Source: Flavobacteriaceae bacterium
Lineage (GTDB): Bacteria > Bacteroidota > Bacteroidia > Flavobacteriales > Flavobacteriaceae
Reading direction: 5' to 3'
Length of the DNA: 64,000 nt
NCBI GenBank assembly: GCA_009926065.1
Contig: RFPP01000001.1
Span: 62,001 to 126,000 of the forward strand
This document shows, in pieces, positions 9,777 through 18,703 of this stretch. The notes under the pieces were generated by a model. That model had not been told where the DNA came from, did not search any database, and saw nothing but the letters and a program-made list of their open reading frames with translations. Both the position numbers and the translations under genes were made by a program. Positions within the stretch are counted from its first letter, which is position 1. The number at the start of each line of letters is the position of its first letter.

Positions 9777-11534
9777 TTAATTATCTCTAATAACGTGTGC
9801 AACACCCGTAATGGTATGCGAACCAGTTGAATTAGTATAAGTTCCATTGAATGTGATATCTATATATTGACCAACAGCACCCACACTACTTAAATTGAAA
9901 GAAACTGTGTTTACCGTTTGAGCATTTATGGAGCCAATATCAGCTGAAGATATTGAAAACATTGAAGTTGTATAAATTCCAGGTATAACTGTATTTCCAA
10001 ACAAATTGAATGATTGTGTTGTATTTGGAGCGATAACATTATAGGCTGATATAGAAACGCCAGAGGAGTTAGTTCCAGAAGATGTTCCTCTTCCTGAAGC
10101 TGTTATATTAGTAATTATGTATCTTACCTCATTAGAATCAATTCGATAGGATATAAATTCAGAAATAGTGTTACATGCAGTAATATTTCCAACATTGGTA
10201 ACTGGACTTGTGAAGGTAAAATTAATTGAATTGGTAGTTTGTAAGTTATCATAATCAAATCCTTGTAAACTAAATGCAGTATTGGTAGCGCTACATACTA
10301 ACATTGTAAAACTAAAAGCACCATTGGTAACTGTTGCTATTTGGTTTTGGTTTCCGTAACGCATTAAAACATAGCCATTGGTAGCATTGGTACCATCACA
10401 TTTTAAAAGGTTTCCTTGAACTAAAGTAGATTGAATTGTAGAGTTTGGTATTACTAAATTAGGTAATGTCGTTGCTACTGCAAATGGTCCAATGTTAGTC
10501 GTGCTTACAATATTTCCACAAGAATCAAATACTACCATAGTCAACGATTCGTTTGCAGGAATCAATCCTGAAACTTGCCCTTGAGTATTAGTAGTCCCAT
10601 TAACAGTGTAAGAATTGGTTGCTCTTCTTATTCCTACTCTCACATTTGCTAAAGGCGTACCATTTGAATTTACCACTGTTACCGATAATCTAACTGTTGG
10701 GAATTGAGCATCACAATTCCACCATGAAAAATGCGAAACGGTACCTACATATTTTGTTCCTTGCTTAGTCGCAGCTCCTTCTTCTTTCCAATATCCTAGC
10801 GTTTCATCAAAATGCCAAAGTGGAATTGTTGTTGGTGATGCCGATAATTGTGATGTAGCGATAGGCATTTCAATTTGTGCTGTGGTTGAAAGTTGCAATT
10901 TTTGTGATGCAGCTCCTCGCAACTCAATATTCATCATTCCATAAGATTCTAGAACACGTTCCTCACCGCTTGCATTTTGTGCCAATAACATTCCAGGCAT
11001 TTTATCAAAAGTGGTTGCGTCAGTTGGATCTAAATGCTTCATAATTACACTCACCACACCGGAATAAGCCTGACCATTTTCTGTTTTGAAATTGCCATCA
11101 AAAGTTACTTTTGAACCATTTGATAAAGAAACACTTCCTGAAGTTCCTGAATTTACAGTTCCTACAATAGTTCCAGATAGCAAAGTAATCTTAACAATAT
11201 TAATTCCATTAGTTGGAACTAATGAGCGGGAACCATCTAGATAGCCTGCTTTTTTTGCTGTTACAAAAGCAAATTTATCTCGTACTGTAGCATTATTTAT
11301 TATAAACATACCATTTATATCGGTGGTTGCTGTTTTGTTTCCTATTGTAATAGCAACATTAGAAACAGGATTATTGCTTTCGTCAAGTATTTGTCCTGTA
11401 AAATTTTTCATTACTTCACTTCCAAAGTTTAAAGGAGTGTCGTTTGAATTTCCATCAATTCCTGAATCATTACTACAATTGTTGAATAAAAAAGGAAATA
11501 ATAAAACCAAAATTAAGAGTCTTTTTGAAGTCAT
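9777..11534 (-). CDS. Secreted lipoprotein with carboxypeptidase-regulatory-like domain
   Basis: A 585-residue lipoprotein: a signal peptide ending FLFNNC (Cys about 20), then a carboxypeptidase-regulatory-like beta-sandwich (NFTGQILDESNNPVSNVAIT, about 44-125), then several further beta-sandwich repeats to the C-terminus. Such proteins are surface or periplasmic lipoproteins of unknown function in Bacteroidota. It has its own terminator and a predicted -7 box, so it is probably a single-gene unit. Confidence 0.8.
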   Translation of the reverse strand: MTSKRLLILVLLFPFLFNNCSNDSGIDGNSNDTPLNFGSEVMKNFTGQILDESNNPVSNVAITIGNKTATTDINGMFIINNATVRDKFAFVTAKKAGYLDGSRSLVPTNGINIVKITLLSGTIVGTVNSGTSGSVSLSNGSKVTFDGNFKTENGQAYSGVVSVIMKHLDPTDATTFDKMPGMLLAQNASGEERVLESYGMMNIELRGAASQKLQLSTTAQIEMPIATSQLSASPTTIPLWHFDETLGYWKEEGAATKQGTKYVGTVSHFSWWNCDAQFPTVRLSVTVVNSNGTPLANVRVGIRRATNSYTVNGTTNTQGQVSGLIPANESLTMVVFDSCGNIVSTTNIGPFAVATTLPNLVIPNSTIQSTLVQGNLLKCDGTNATNGYVLMRYGNQNQIATVTNGAFSFTMLVCSATNTAFSLQGFDYDNLQTTNSINFTFTSPVTNVGNITACNTISEFISYRIDSNEVRYIITNITASGRGTSSGTNSSGVSISAYNVIAPNTTQSFNLFGNTVIPGIYTTSMFSISSADIGSINAQTVNTVSFNLSSVGAVGQYIDITFNGTYTNSTGSHTITGVAHVIRDN

Positions 11535-11563
11535 AATGTCTTTAATTTAAGGTTAATAACAAT

Positions 11564-11571
11564 CAAATGTA
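11564..11571 (-). promoter_or_regulatory. Putative -7 box of the lipoprotein gene
   Basis: On the minus strand the sequence is TACATTTG, a match to TAnnTTTG, 30 bases before the ATG at 11534. No TTG -33 element is seen at the usual distance. Confidence 0.4.
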
Positions 11572-11584
11572 TAAAATAATTATA

Positions 11585-13657
11585 TTATTTGTTCGGTATT
11601 TCGCTTAAAATTTTACTCAACACTATATTTTCCTCTTCTGATAAATTAGGTAATAACTCTTCTAAATAGAACCGAATGTTAGGATTTTTTAATAGTAAAC
11701 GGATTTTATCTTTTCCGAATTTTGAAAACTGCCATCGGTAACTTGTTATTGAATTTACTAGGTTTGGAAGTACATTTTTGTCTTTATCATTGATGAAAAG
11801 TAAGTTTTCCATTGCATTTTGTCGAATGGAAGTTTCATATTCAGGATTACAATAATTCAATAATTCATCATAAAATTTTGATTTGTCCGCCATTTGGTAT
11901 TCTTTGGTTCCAAGAGCTAATGTCAACCATAATATTCTTAGACTCTTATCATTAAAACCAATCCATTCTTTTGAATTGTCTAAAATTTTCTTTTGATCTT
12001 CTGGAAATTGAGCCCAAAAAGTACTCAATGAAATTTCTTTGGTAATATAGGAATTGTCATTCAATAGCGATTCGAAATCCGATTTAAACTCCAAGGAAAC
12101 TTTAGGAGTGGTATTTGCAATTGCTTGTCGAACATTAATTTCATTTGTTGCTAATGCCAACTTTAAAAGTTGCTTTTTTTCTTCAAATGGCACTTTTTCA
12201 CACTGATAAATTATTTCTTCTTTTATTGGATAATAAACTTTGGAAATAATTGTTTTTTCAAATAACTCCCGTTTTTCAGCAAAAGGAATTGCTTTCATTC
12301 TTTTTATATCCAAAAGTGTTTTTATCGAATTGTTTTTAGATAATAATTGGAGAACATAATCAAAATCAAATTTTGAATTTTCTAGCCATTTCTTTGTAAA
12401 TGCTTCACAATCATATTTGGAGATTTTACTTATTTCATCAAAAAAATTAGCAGTAGTGACATTTTTAAAAGAGTATTTTTTTAGATAGTTTTTAATGGCT
12501 TTTTGAAAAATCTTTGAACCGATTTCTTCTCTTAAAATAAATAATACCAAGGCTCCTTTTTGATAATACGATAATGTACTTGCTTTATCACTTAAAATTG
12601 GGATAGAATCTGTTTTTGATGCATTTCTCAATTGAAGGGAAGTGTCAAATATTTTTTTATAAAAATAATCATCCCCAAAAACTTCTTTTTCAGCTAATAA
12701 AGCAAAATAAGTTGCAAAACCTTCTTGTAACCAATGATGTTTTCCTGATTGAGCCGTAATTAAATCTCCAAACCATTGGTGAGCCAATTCATGCGCATTT
12801 ACATTAACATAATTCTTATCGTTAAAACCAATTTCATCAACCACAAAATCTCTTGAAAACACAGTAGCCGAGGTATTTTCCATGCCAGCATATAAAAAAT
12901 CGCGAACGGGAACTTGCTTGTAAACTTCCCATGGATATTTTAAACCAATCTCTTTTTCCAAAAAATCAAATATGGTTTTAGAATAACGATAAGTTGGTTC
13001 CAACTTAGCGAAATCCTCTTTTTCGATATAATAAAATATCAATATCCCGCTCTCCGACTGTTCTTCTTTGATTTCAAATTTGCCTATTGCAATCATTAAA
13101 AGATAGCTACTCATGGGTTTTTTCATTCGGTAATTCCAAATGAAATTATCCTGGCTTGTAATTTTGTTTTCTAATTTTCCATTGGAAATAACTTGAAACT
13201 GATTGTTAAATTTGATATCCAAATTGAATATCAATTTCTCGTTAGGATCATCAAAACTTGGAAACCAATTGCTCGTGTATTTCCCTTGACCTTGAGTCCA
13301 AATTTGTAACTGCTCCCCTTTTCCTACAAAATACATCGCTTGCTTTGGTCTCGCCAAATAATTGAAAGTTAACTTGTTATTTCCAAATTTATATCCTTCA
13401 AAAAGTAAGATTTGTTTTCTATTATTGCAGTATTTTACTTCGTTATTATTAATTTTCAAATTGGTAAATTCAATATTCTGAGCGTCAATTTTGATAGTAT
13501 CTATTGATTTGTTGACTATAAAATCATAAGTGACTTCCCCCGAAACTGATTTGTCCATTGGGTTGATATCAATTTTACCAAGTACCGAAGTAAAATCAAC
13601 AGATTTTGATTGTTGTGCAAATGAAAATAAGGAAACAAATAAAAGTAAATATCTCAT
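11585..13657 (-). CDS. M1 family zinc aminopeptidase, secreted
   Basis: A 690-residue M1 metallopeptidase with a short signal peptide (ending SFAQQ). The N-terminal beta domain is followed by the catalytic domain. The exopeptidase motif is GMENTSA and the zinc site is HELAHQWFGDL (around residue 288), with the third ligand in WLQEGFATYFALLAEKE. A helical C-terminal domain follows. M1 enzymes remove N-terminal residues from peptides. It starts three bases after the DUF1697 gene on the same strand and is probably co-transcribed with it. A second, shorter M1 protein lies at 60567-62171. Confidence 0.93.
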   Translation of the reverse strand: MRYLLLFVSLFSFAQQSKSVDFTSVLGKIDINPMDKSVSGEVTYDFIVNKSIDTIKIDAQNIEFTNLKINNNEVKYCNNRKQILLFEGYKFGNNKLTFNYLARPKQAMYFVGKGEQLQIWTQGQGKYTSNWFPSFDDPNEKLIFNLDIKFNNQFQVISNGKLENKITSQDNFIWNYRMKKPMSSYLLMIAIGKFEIKEEQSESGILIFYYIEKEDFAKLEPTYRYSKTIFDFLEKEIGLKYPWEVYKQVPVRDFLYAGMENTSATVFSRDFVVDEIGFNDKNYVNVNAHELAHQWFGDLITAQSGKHHWLQEGFATYFALLAEKEVFGDDYFYKKIFDTSLQLRNASKTDSIPILSDKASTLSYYQKGALVLFILREEIGSKIFQKAIKNYLKKYSFKNVTTANFFDEISKISKYDCEAFTKKWLENSKFDFDYVLQLLSKNNSIKTLLDIKRMKAIPFAEKRELFEKTIISKVYYPIKEEIIYQCEKVPFEEKKQLLKLALATNEINVRQAIANTTPKVSLEFKSDFESLLNDNSYITKEISLSTFWAQFPEDQKKILDNSKEWIGFNDKSLRILWLTLALGTKEYQMADKSKFYDELLNYCNPEYETSIRQNAMENLLFINDKDKNVLPNLVNSITSYRWQFSKFGKDKIRLLLKNPNIRFYLEELLPNLSEEENIVLSKILSEIPNK

Positions 13658-13660
13658 AAA

Positions 13661-14206
13661 TTATCGTTCTTCATACATTTTTAATAACTGAGAAACGGTA
13701 TTCCAATTTCTAATGGTTGCAGTCAAATTTAGTTTTTTCTCAATATAATTTTGATCCAATCTCGTTTTCCCTGCCCCAATATGGTATTTGATAAATATTC
13801 TAGTAGTGTCAATTTGAACTTCATCTGGCTTGAACTGACTCATTTTTAAATCATTGATGCTATCTGCTTTTAATTCTTTAGATACAAAAGCAACATACAA
13901 CTTTTTAGTGTCAACCTCTTTCTCTTTTAGAAAATTACAATTGATAAAACACGATTGTAAATCTGCTTTAGAAATTACAATTATTGGAACATCATAACCA
14001 AATACTCTATAAATTTCTTGCTTGATGATAAATGCAATTTTAGTTGGACTTTCTTCATTAGAATCCATAAAAACATTTCCTGATTGGATATAAGTTTGAA
14101 CATTTTGAAAACCCATATTCTCAAGGGTACTTTTCAAAACGTCCATTTTAATCATGTTATGACCGGAAACATTAATTCCTCGAAGCAGTGCTAAATGGGT
14201 TTGCAT
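13661..14206 (-). CDS. DUF1697 domain protein
   Basis: A 181-residue cytoplasmic protein with the DUF1697 pattern: LLRGINVSGHNMIKM at the N-terminus, then the YIQSGNVFMDS segment and the C-terminal ATIRNWNTV. The family is widespread and its biochemical role is not established. It is first in a two-gene unit with the M1 peptidase and has a good promoter 20 to 50 bases upstream. Confidence 0.9.
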   Translation of the reverse strand: MQTHLALLRGINVSGHNMIKMDVLKSTLENMGFQNVQTYIQSGNVFMDSNEESPTKIAFIIKQEIYRVFGYDVPIIVISKADLQSCFINCNFLKEKEVDTKKLYVAFVSKELKADSINDLKMSQFKPDEVQIDTTRIFIKYHIGAGKTRLDQNYIEKKLNLTATIRNWNTVSQLLKMYEER

Positions 14207-14224
14207 TTGTATTTATTTAAGTAT

Positions 14225-14256
14225 CAAAGATATTGCCTTTGATTAATATATCACAA
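14225..14256 (-). promoter_or_regulatory. Bacteroidota-type promoter (TTG-N21-TATCTTTG)
   Basis: On the minus strand a TTG (14254-14256) is followed after 21 bases by TATCTTTG (14225-14232), matching the -33/-7 consensus of Flavobacterium sigma factor promoters. It lies directly before the DUF1697-M1 peptidase unit. Confidence 0.6.
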
Positions 14257-14343
14257 CTTTCGTTAAATAAGTTCTGGAATCTCATTTTCAAATTTGCAAA
14301 CAAAAAGCTATCTTCGCTGTGATTAGTTCAAAGACTAAAAATA

Positions 14344-16449
14344 ATGTCTCAATTGTTTCAAACTCCCATTGAATTCCTAAAAGGCGTTGGACCCCAACGT
14401 GGAGAATTGTTGCGCAAAGAATTAGGTATTCATAAATATCTCGATTTAATCAATTTATATCCGTACCGCTACATTGACAGAACTCGTTATTACAAAATCA
14501 ACGAATTAGACAACAATAGCGTTGAAGTTCAATTGATTGGAAAAATAATACACATTAAAACGGTAGAACCTCCAAAGGGTAAAAAAAGACTGGTTGCTAC
14601 ATTTGTAGATGAAACAGGTCAAATGGAACTGGTTTGGTTTCAAGGTCATAAATGGATTCGAGAGAGTTTAGAATTAAATGTTCCGATAGTAATTTTTGGA
14701 AAATGCACCTCGTTTATGAATGTTTATAATATGGCTCATCCTGAAATTGAACTTTTGTCGGACCACGAAAAGAGCTTACGTTCAGCTATGCAAGCCGTTT
14801 ATCCCTCAACAGAGAAATTAACAAATAGAGGAATTACAAATAAAGTGTTCAACAAATTAATGCAGCAATTATTTTTGGAAACACATCATTTAATTTCTGA
14901 AACACTTCCAGAATATATAACTTCTGAACTTAAACTAATTTCAAAAAAGGAAGCCCTCTTTAATATTCATTTTCCAAAGAGTGCTGAAAAATTAGTGAAA
15001 GCCCAATTTCGATTGAAGTTTGAAGAGTTATTTTACATTCAGTTACATTTAATTACCAAGAATTTAGTTCGCAAACATAAAATTAAAGGTCATGCATTTA
15101 AAAAGGTTGGAAATTTATTTAGTGATTTCTATAAGAACCACCTGCCTTTTGAACTTACAAATGCTCAAAAAAAGGTCCTTAAAGAAATTAGAAACGACCT
15201 GGGAAATCCTGCACAAATGAATCGGTTATTACAAGGTGACGTTGGTTCTGGAAAAACAATTGTAGCATTTATGAGTATGCTTTTGGCTTTAGATAATGAG
15301 TTTCAAGCTTGTTTAATGGCACCAACAGAAATTCTTGCAAATCAACATTTTATTGGTTTATCAGAATTAGCTAAAACAATGAATATCAACATAAAAAAAC
15401 TCACAGGATCAACGAAAACTTCAGATAGAAAAATTATTCATGAGGAATTGGAAAACGGTAAATTACAAATTGTAATTGGCACCCATGCATTAATAGAAGA
15501 AAAGGTAAAATTTCAAAATTTAGGATTGGCAATAATAGATGAACAACACCGATTTGGTGTAGAACAACGCTCAAAATTGTGGAAAAAAAATGAAATTCCG
15601 CCTCACATTTTAGTGATGACCGCCACTCCTATTCCTAGAACATTGGCGATGAGCTTGTATGGGGATTTAGATATTTCATTAATTGACGAATTACCACCGG
15701 GGAGAAAACCAATAAAAACAGTTCATCGATATGACAATAATCGCTTAAATGTAATGGCATTTGTAAATGACCAAATTGATATAGGACGTCAAATTTATGT
15801 GGTTTATCCTTTGATACAAGAATCTGAAAAAATGGATTTTAAAGATTTAATGGACGGTTATGATACCATTTCTAGGGAATTTCCTTTACCAAAATATGCC
15901 GTTTCAATATTACATGGAAAAATGAAAGCAGAAGAAAAAGATTTTGAAATGAAACGATTTGCAGAAGGAAAAACCAATATTATGGTTGCCACGACGGTAA
16001 TTGAAGTTGGAGTTAATATTCCTAATGCTACTGTTATGATAGTAGAAAGTGCGGAACGTTTTGGACTTTCCCAATTGCATCAATTACGAGGGCGTGTAGG
16101 ACGAGGAGCCGATCAGAGCTATTGTATATTAATGACCTCTAATAAGTTGTCAAAAAATAGTAAAACCCGAATGGAAACTATGGTTCGAACCAATGATGGT
16201 TTTGAAATTGCTGAAGTTGATTTAAAACTTCGAGGTCCCGGAGACTTAATGGGAACTCAACAAAGCGGCATTTTAAATCTTCAAATTGCAGATTTAGTAA
16301 AAGATAAAGACATTTTAAATATAGCAAGAAATTATGCTGTTAAGGTATTAAAAGAGGATCCAGCATTGGAAAAAACTAATAACTCTATTTTAAAAATAGT
16401 ATTTAATGAAATATCCAAAAGAAAAAATATATGGAATTACATAAGTTAG
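14344..16449 (+). CDS. recG: ATP-dependent DNA helicase RecG
   Basis: RecG remodels branched DNA such as stalled forks and Holliday junctions. The 701-residue protein has the wedge/OB domain in the first half, then the SF2 helicase core: Walker A GDVGSGKT near residue 297, the DEQH box near 398, TATPIPRT, and motif VI with QLRGRVGRG. It ends with the typical RecG C-terminal tail. It is a complete, normal-length monocistronic gene divergent from the DUF1697 gene. Confidence 0.97.
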   Translation: MSQLFQTPIEFLKGVGPQRGELLRKELGIHKYLDLINLYPYRYIDRTRYYKINELDNNSVEVQLIGKIIHIKTVEPPKGKKRLVATFVDETGQMELVWFQGHKWIRESLELNVPIVIFGKCTSFMNVYNMAHPEIELLSDHEKSLRSAMQAVYPSTEKLTNRGITNKVFNKLMQQLFLETHHLISETLPEYITSELKLISKKEALFNIHFPKSAEKLVKAQFRLKFEELFYIQLHLITKNLVRKHKIKGHAFKKVGNLFSDFYKNHLPFELTNAQKKVLKEIRNDLGNPAQMNRLLQGDVGSGKTIVAFMSMLLALDNEFQACLMAPTEILANQHFIGLSELAKTMNINIKKLTGSTKTSDRKIIHEELENGKLQIVIGTHALIEEKVKFQNLGLAIIDEQHRFGVEQRSKLWKKNEIPPHILVMTATPIPRTLAMSLYGDLDISLIDELPPGRKPIKTVHRYDNNRLNVMAFVNDQIDIGRQIYVVYPLIQESEKMDFKDLMDGYDTISREFPLPKYAVSILHGKMKAEEKDFEMKRFAEGKTNIMVATTVIEVGVNIPNATVMIVESAERFGLSQLHQLRGRVGRGADQSYCILMTSNKLSKNSKTRMETMVRTNDGFEIAEVDLKLRGPGDLMGTQQSGILNLQIADLVKDKDILNIARNYAVKVLKEDPALEKTNNSILKIVFNEISKRKNIWNYIS

Positions 16450-16511
16450 TTTAATTTTCTTAAATTTAAAAGATAATTTAAATAAATTTACATTTTAAAT
16501 TAATATTCAAA

Positions 16512-18617
16512 ATGAGTTTTTTTTTCGATAAATTTTCCAAAATAGTAGGTTTAATTTTTCTATTATTGACTTTTTCTATTAATGCTCAAAACAATTGTGT
16601 AGATGCTATTTTCATTTGTGGAAATGCAGATCTATCTGGTTTAACGGCTAATGGAATCGGGATTCAAGAAATTAATCCAGGGAATGCTTGCGGTTTAGGA
16701 GAAAACAATAGTTTATGGCTAAAAATTAAAATTAGAACTGGCGGTACACTAGGATTTACTCTAACTCCTCAAAGTACAAACTTAATCGAAGATTTAGATT
16801 TTTGGATTTTTGGACCAAATGCCACTTGCACTAATTTGGGAACCGCAATTCGATGCTCCACTACTAACCCACTTCAAGCCAATTTAAATGACAACTTAAC
16901 TGGTTTAAATAGTACTGAAACCGATGTTAGCGAAGGTCCTGGACCAGATGGAAATAGTTATGTTCAATGGATGAATGTTTTAGATAACGAAACCTATTTT
17001 ATTGCAATAGATAGACCGGTAGGTGTAAGTGCATTTTCAATATCTTGGAATGGAAGTGCTACTTTTTTTCAAGCTCCAACTACTATTTCAAAAATTAATT
17101 TTCAAAAATGTAGTTTACCTAATTCCCCAGGTGAAGCTATTTTTGATATGACTCCAAATACCAATTTAGCCATTGGAAATCAGCCTAATTTAGTCGCTAC
17201 TTATCATACCAGTTATAATGATGCGGTAACCAACTCTAATGTTATTGCTAATCCAAACAATTTTAGAAATACCTCAAATCCGCAACAAATTTTCATTAGA
17301 TTAAGTAATACTTTTACAGGTTGTTTTGCAATTACCGATTTTAATTTATCGGTGTTGCCCCCTACAATTAGTGCTTTTACATACAATACTCCCATTTGTA
17401 TTAACGATATAAATCCTACAATAATTCCTGCAACGGGATTTACAACTGGAGGAATATTTACATCAAGCGTCGGACTTAGTATTAACGCTTCAACGGGCGA
17501 AATTAATCTTGCAAATAGTTTGCCAGGAAGCTACCAGGTTACCTATACTTTAATTGCAAATCCAGCAATTTGCCAAACCGCTTCAACTACTAGTTTTACA
17601 ATTGTTATAAATCCTCTTCCTAGTATTACATTAAATGCCCCAATTCCAACTTTGTGCTTAAATTCGGCAATGAATCCCATTGCATTTAATATTAATGGTT
17701 TGGCAACAAATGCATCCATAACTTCTGGAAATTTACCCACAGGATTATCTGGGAATTATAACAATAATGTTTTTACGATTTCAGGATCACCTACAACGAC
17801 AGGAACTTTTAATTTCACAATTACAACCCAGGGCGGATGTGCTCCAGCAGCAATTTATAATGGGTCTTTGATTGTAAATAGTTTGCCAATAGTTACTTTA
17901 CCACAAGATGGATATATTTGCTTAGATGACGCAGGAAATTCTCTTGGGAGCTATACTTTAATTGCTAGTCTAAGTTCTGCAAGTCATACCTTTGTTTGGT
18001 CAAATAGCAATGGTATTATTCCAGGTCAAACCAGAAATAATTTTAGAGCTACTCAACCTGGTCCTTATTCTGTTGTTGCAACAAATAATATCACTGGCTG
18101 TTCCGCTACTGCAAATACAACTATTGACTCTCATTTGCCACCCGGAATAGTTTCAGCAACTGTTTCTAGTTATTTTTCGGAAACTCAAACCGTTACTGTA
18201 AATGTATCTCCCCCAGGAATTTACGAATATAAATTAGATTTTAACCCCTACCAAGACAGTAATGTATTTACTAATTTATCGATGGGTATACATGAAATAT
18301 GGGTTAGAGATATTTTTTCTTGTGGAATTAAAAAAATTACCGTTCAAATAATTGACTATCCAAATTATTTTACCCCAAATGGAGATTCAATACATGACAC
18401 TTGGAATATTACAGAACTAAAAAACCAACCTAACTCTTATATTGACATATTTGATCGGTATGGAAAACTCATAAAACAAATAAAACCTTCAGGCCAAGGT
18501 TGGGATGGCACCTACAATGGAAACCCATTACCAGCAACAGATTATTGGTTTACGGTCTATTATACTGAACTTAATACAAATCAAAAATTTAGTTCACATT
18601 TTTCACTTCTTAGATAG
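16512..18617 (+). CDS. Secreted protein with type B T9SS sorting domain
   Basis: A 701-residue protein with a signal peptide (ending INAQ at about 27). It has an N-terminal beta domain with paired cysteines, Ig-like or PKD-like repeats in the middle, and from about residue 614 a gliding-motility-associated C-terminal domain: YFTPNGDSIHDTWNI, then IDIFDRYGKLI and GWDGTYNG. That CTD is the type B signal for secretion by the type IX system and surface attachment. Type B proteins are often encoded next to PorP/SprF-like genes, but none is nearby. The ligand is unknown. Confidence 0.88.
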   Translation: MSFFFDKFSKIVGLIFLLLTFSINAQNNCVDAIFICGNADLSGLTANGIGIQEINPGNACGLGENNSLWLKIKIRTGGTLGFTLTPQSTNLIEDLDFWIFGPNATCTNLGTAIRCSTTNPLQANLNDNLTGLNSTETDVSEGPGPDGNSYVQWMNVLDNETYFIAIDRPVGVSAFSISWNGSATFFQAPTTISKINFQKCSLPNSPGEAIFDMTPNTNLAIGNQPNLVATYHTSYNDAVTNSNVIANPNNFRNTSNPQQIFIRLSNTFTGCFAITDFNLSVLPPTISAFTYNTPICINDINPTIIPATGFTTGGIFTSSVGLSINASTGEINLANSLPGSYQVTYTLIANPAICQTASTTSFTIVINPLPSITLNAPIPTLCLNSAMNPIAFNINGLATNASITSGNLPTGLSGNYNNNVFTISGSPTTTGTFNFTITTQGGCAPAAIYNGSLIVNSLPIVTLPQDGYICLDDAGNSLGSYTLIASLSSASHTFVWSNSNGIIPGQTRNNFRATQPGPYSVVATNNITGCSATANTTIDSHLPPGIVSATVSSYFSETQTVTVNVSPPGIYEYKLDFNPYQDSNVFTNLSMGIHEIWVRDIFSCGIKKITVQIIDYPNYFTPNGDSIHDTWNITELKNQPNSYIDIFDRYGKLIKQIKPSGQGWDGTYNGNPLPATDYWFTVYYTELNTNQKFSSHFSLLR

Positions 18618-18674
18618 TTAATAATTGGTAATAAAAAAGCATAAAAAATCTTTCTTACTACAATTAGCAATCCT

Positions 18675-18682
18675 TATATTTG
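18675..18682 (+). promoter_or_regulatory. Putative -7 box for pheT
   Basis: TATATTTG matches TAnnTTTG and ends 21 bases before the pheT ATG. The upstream -33 TTG is not evident. The short distance implies a very short 5' leader. Confidence 0.45.
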
Positions 18683-18703
18683 CAAGATTATTATTGAAAA
18701 AAT

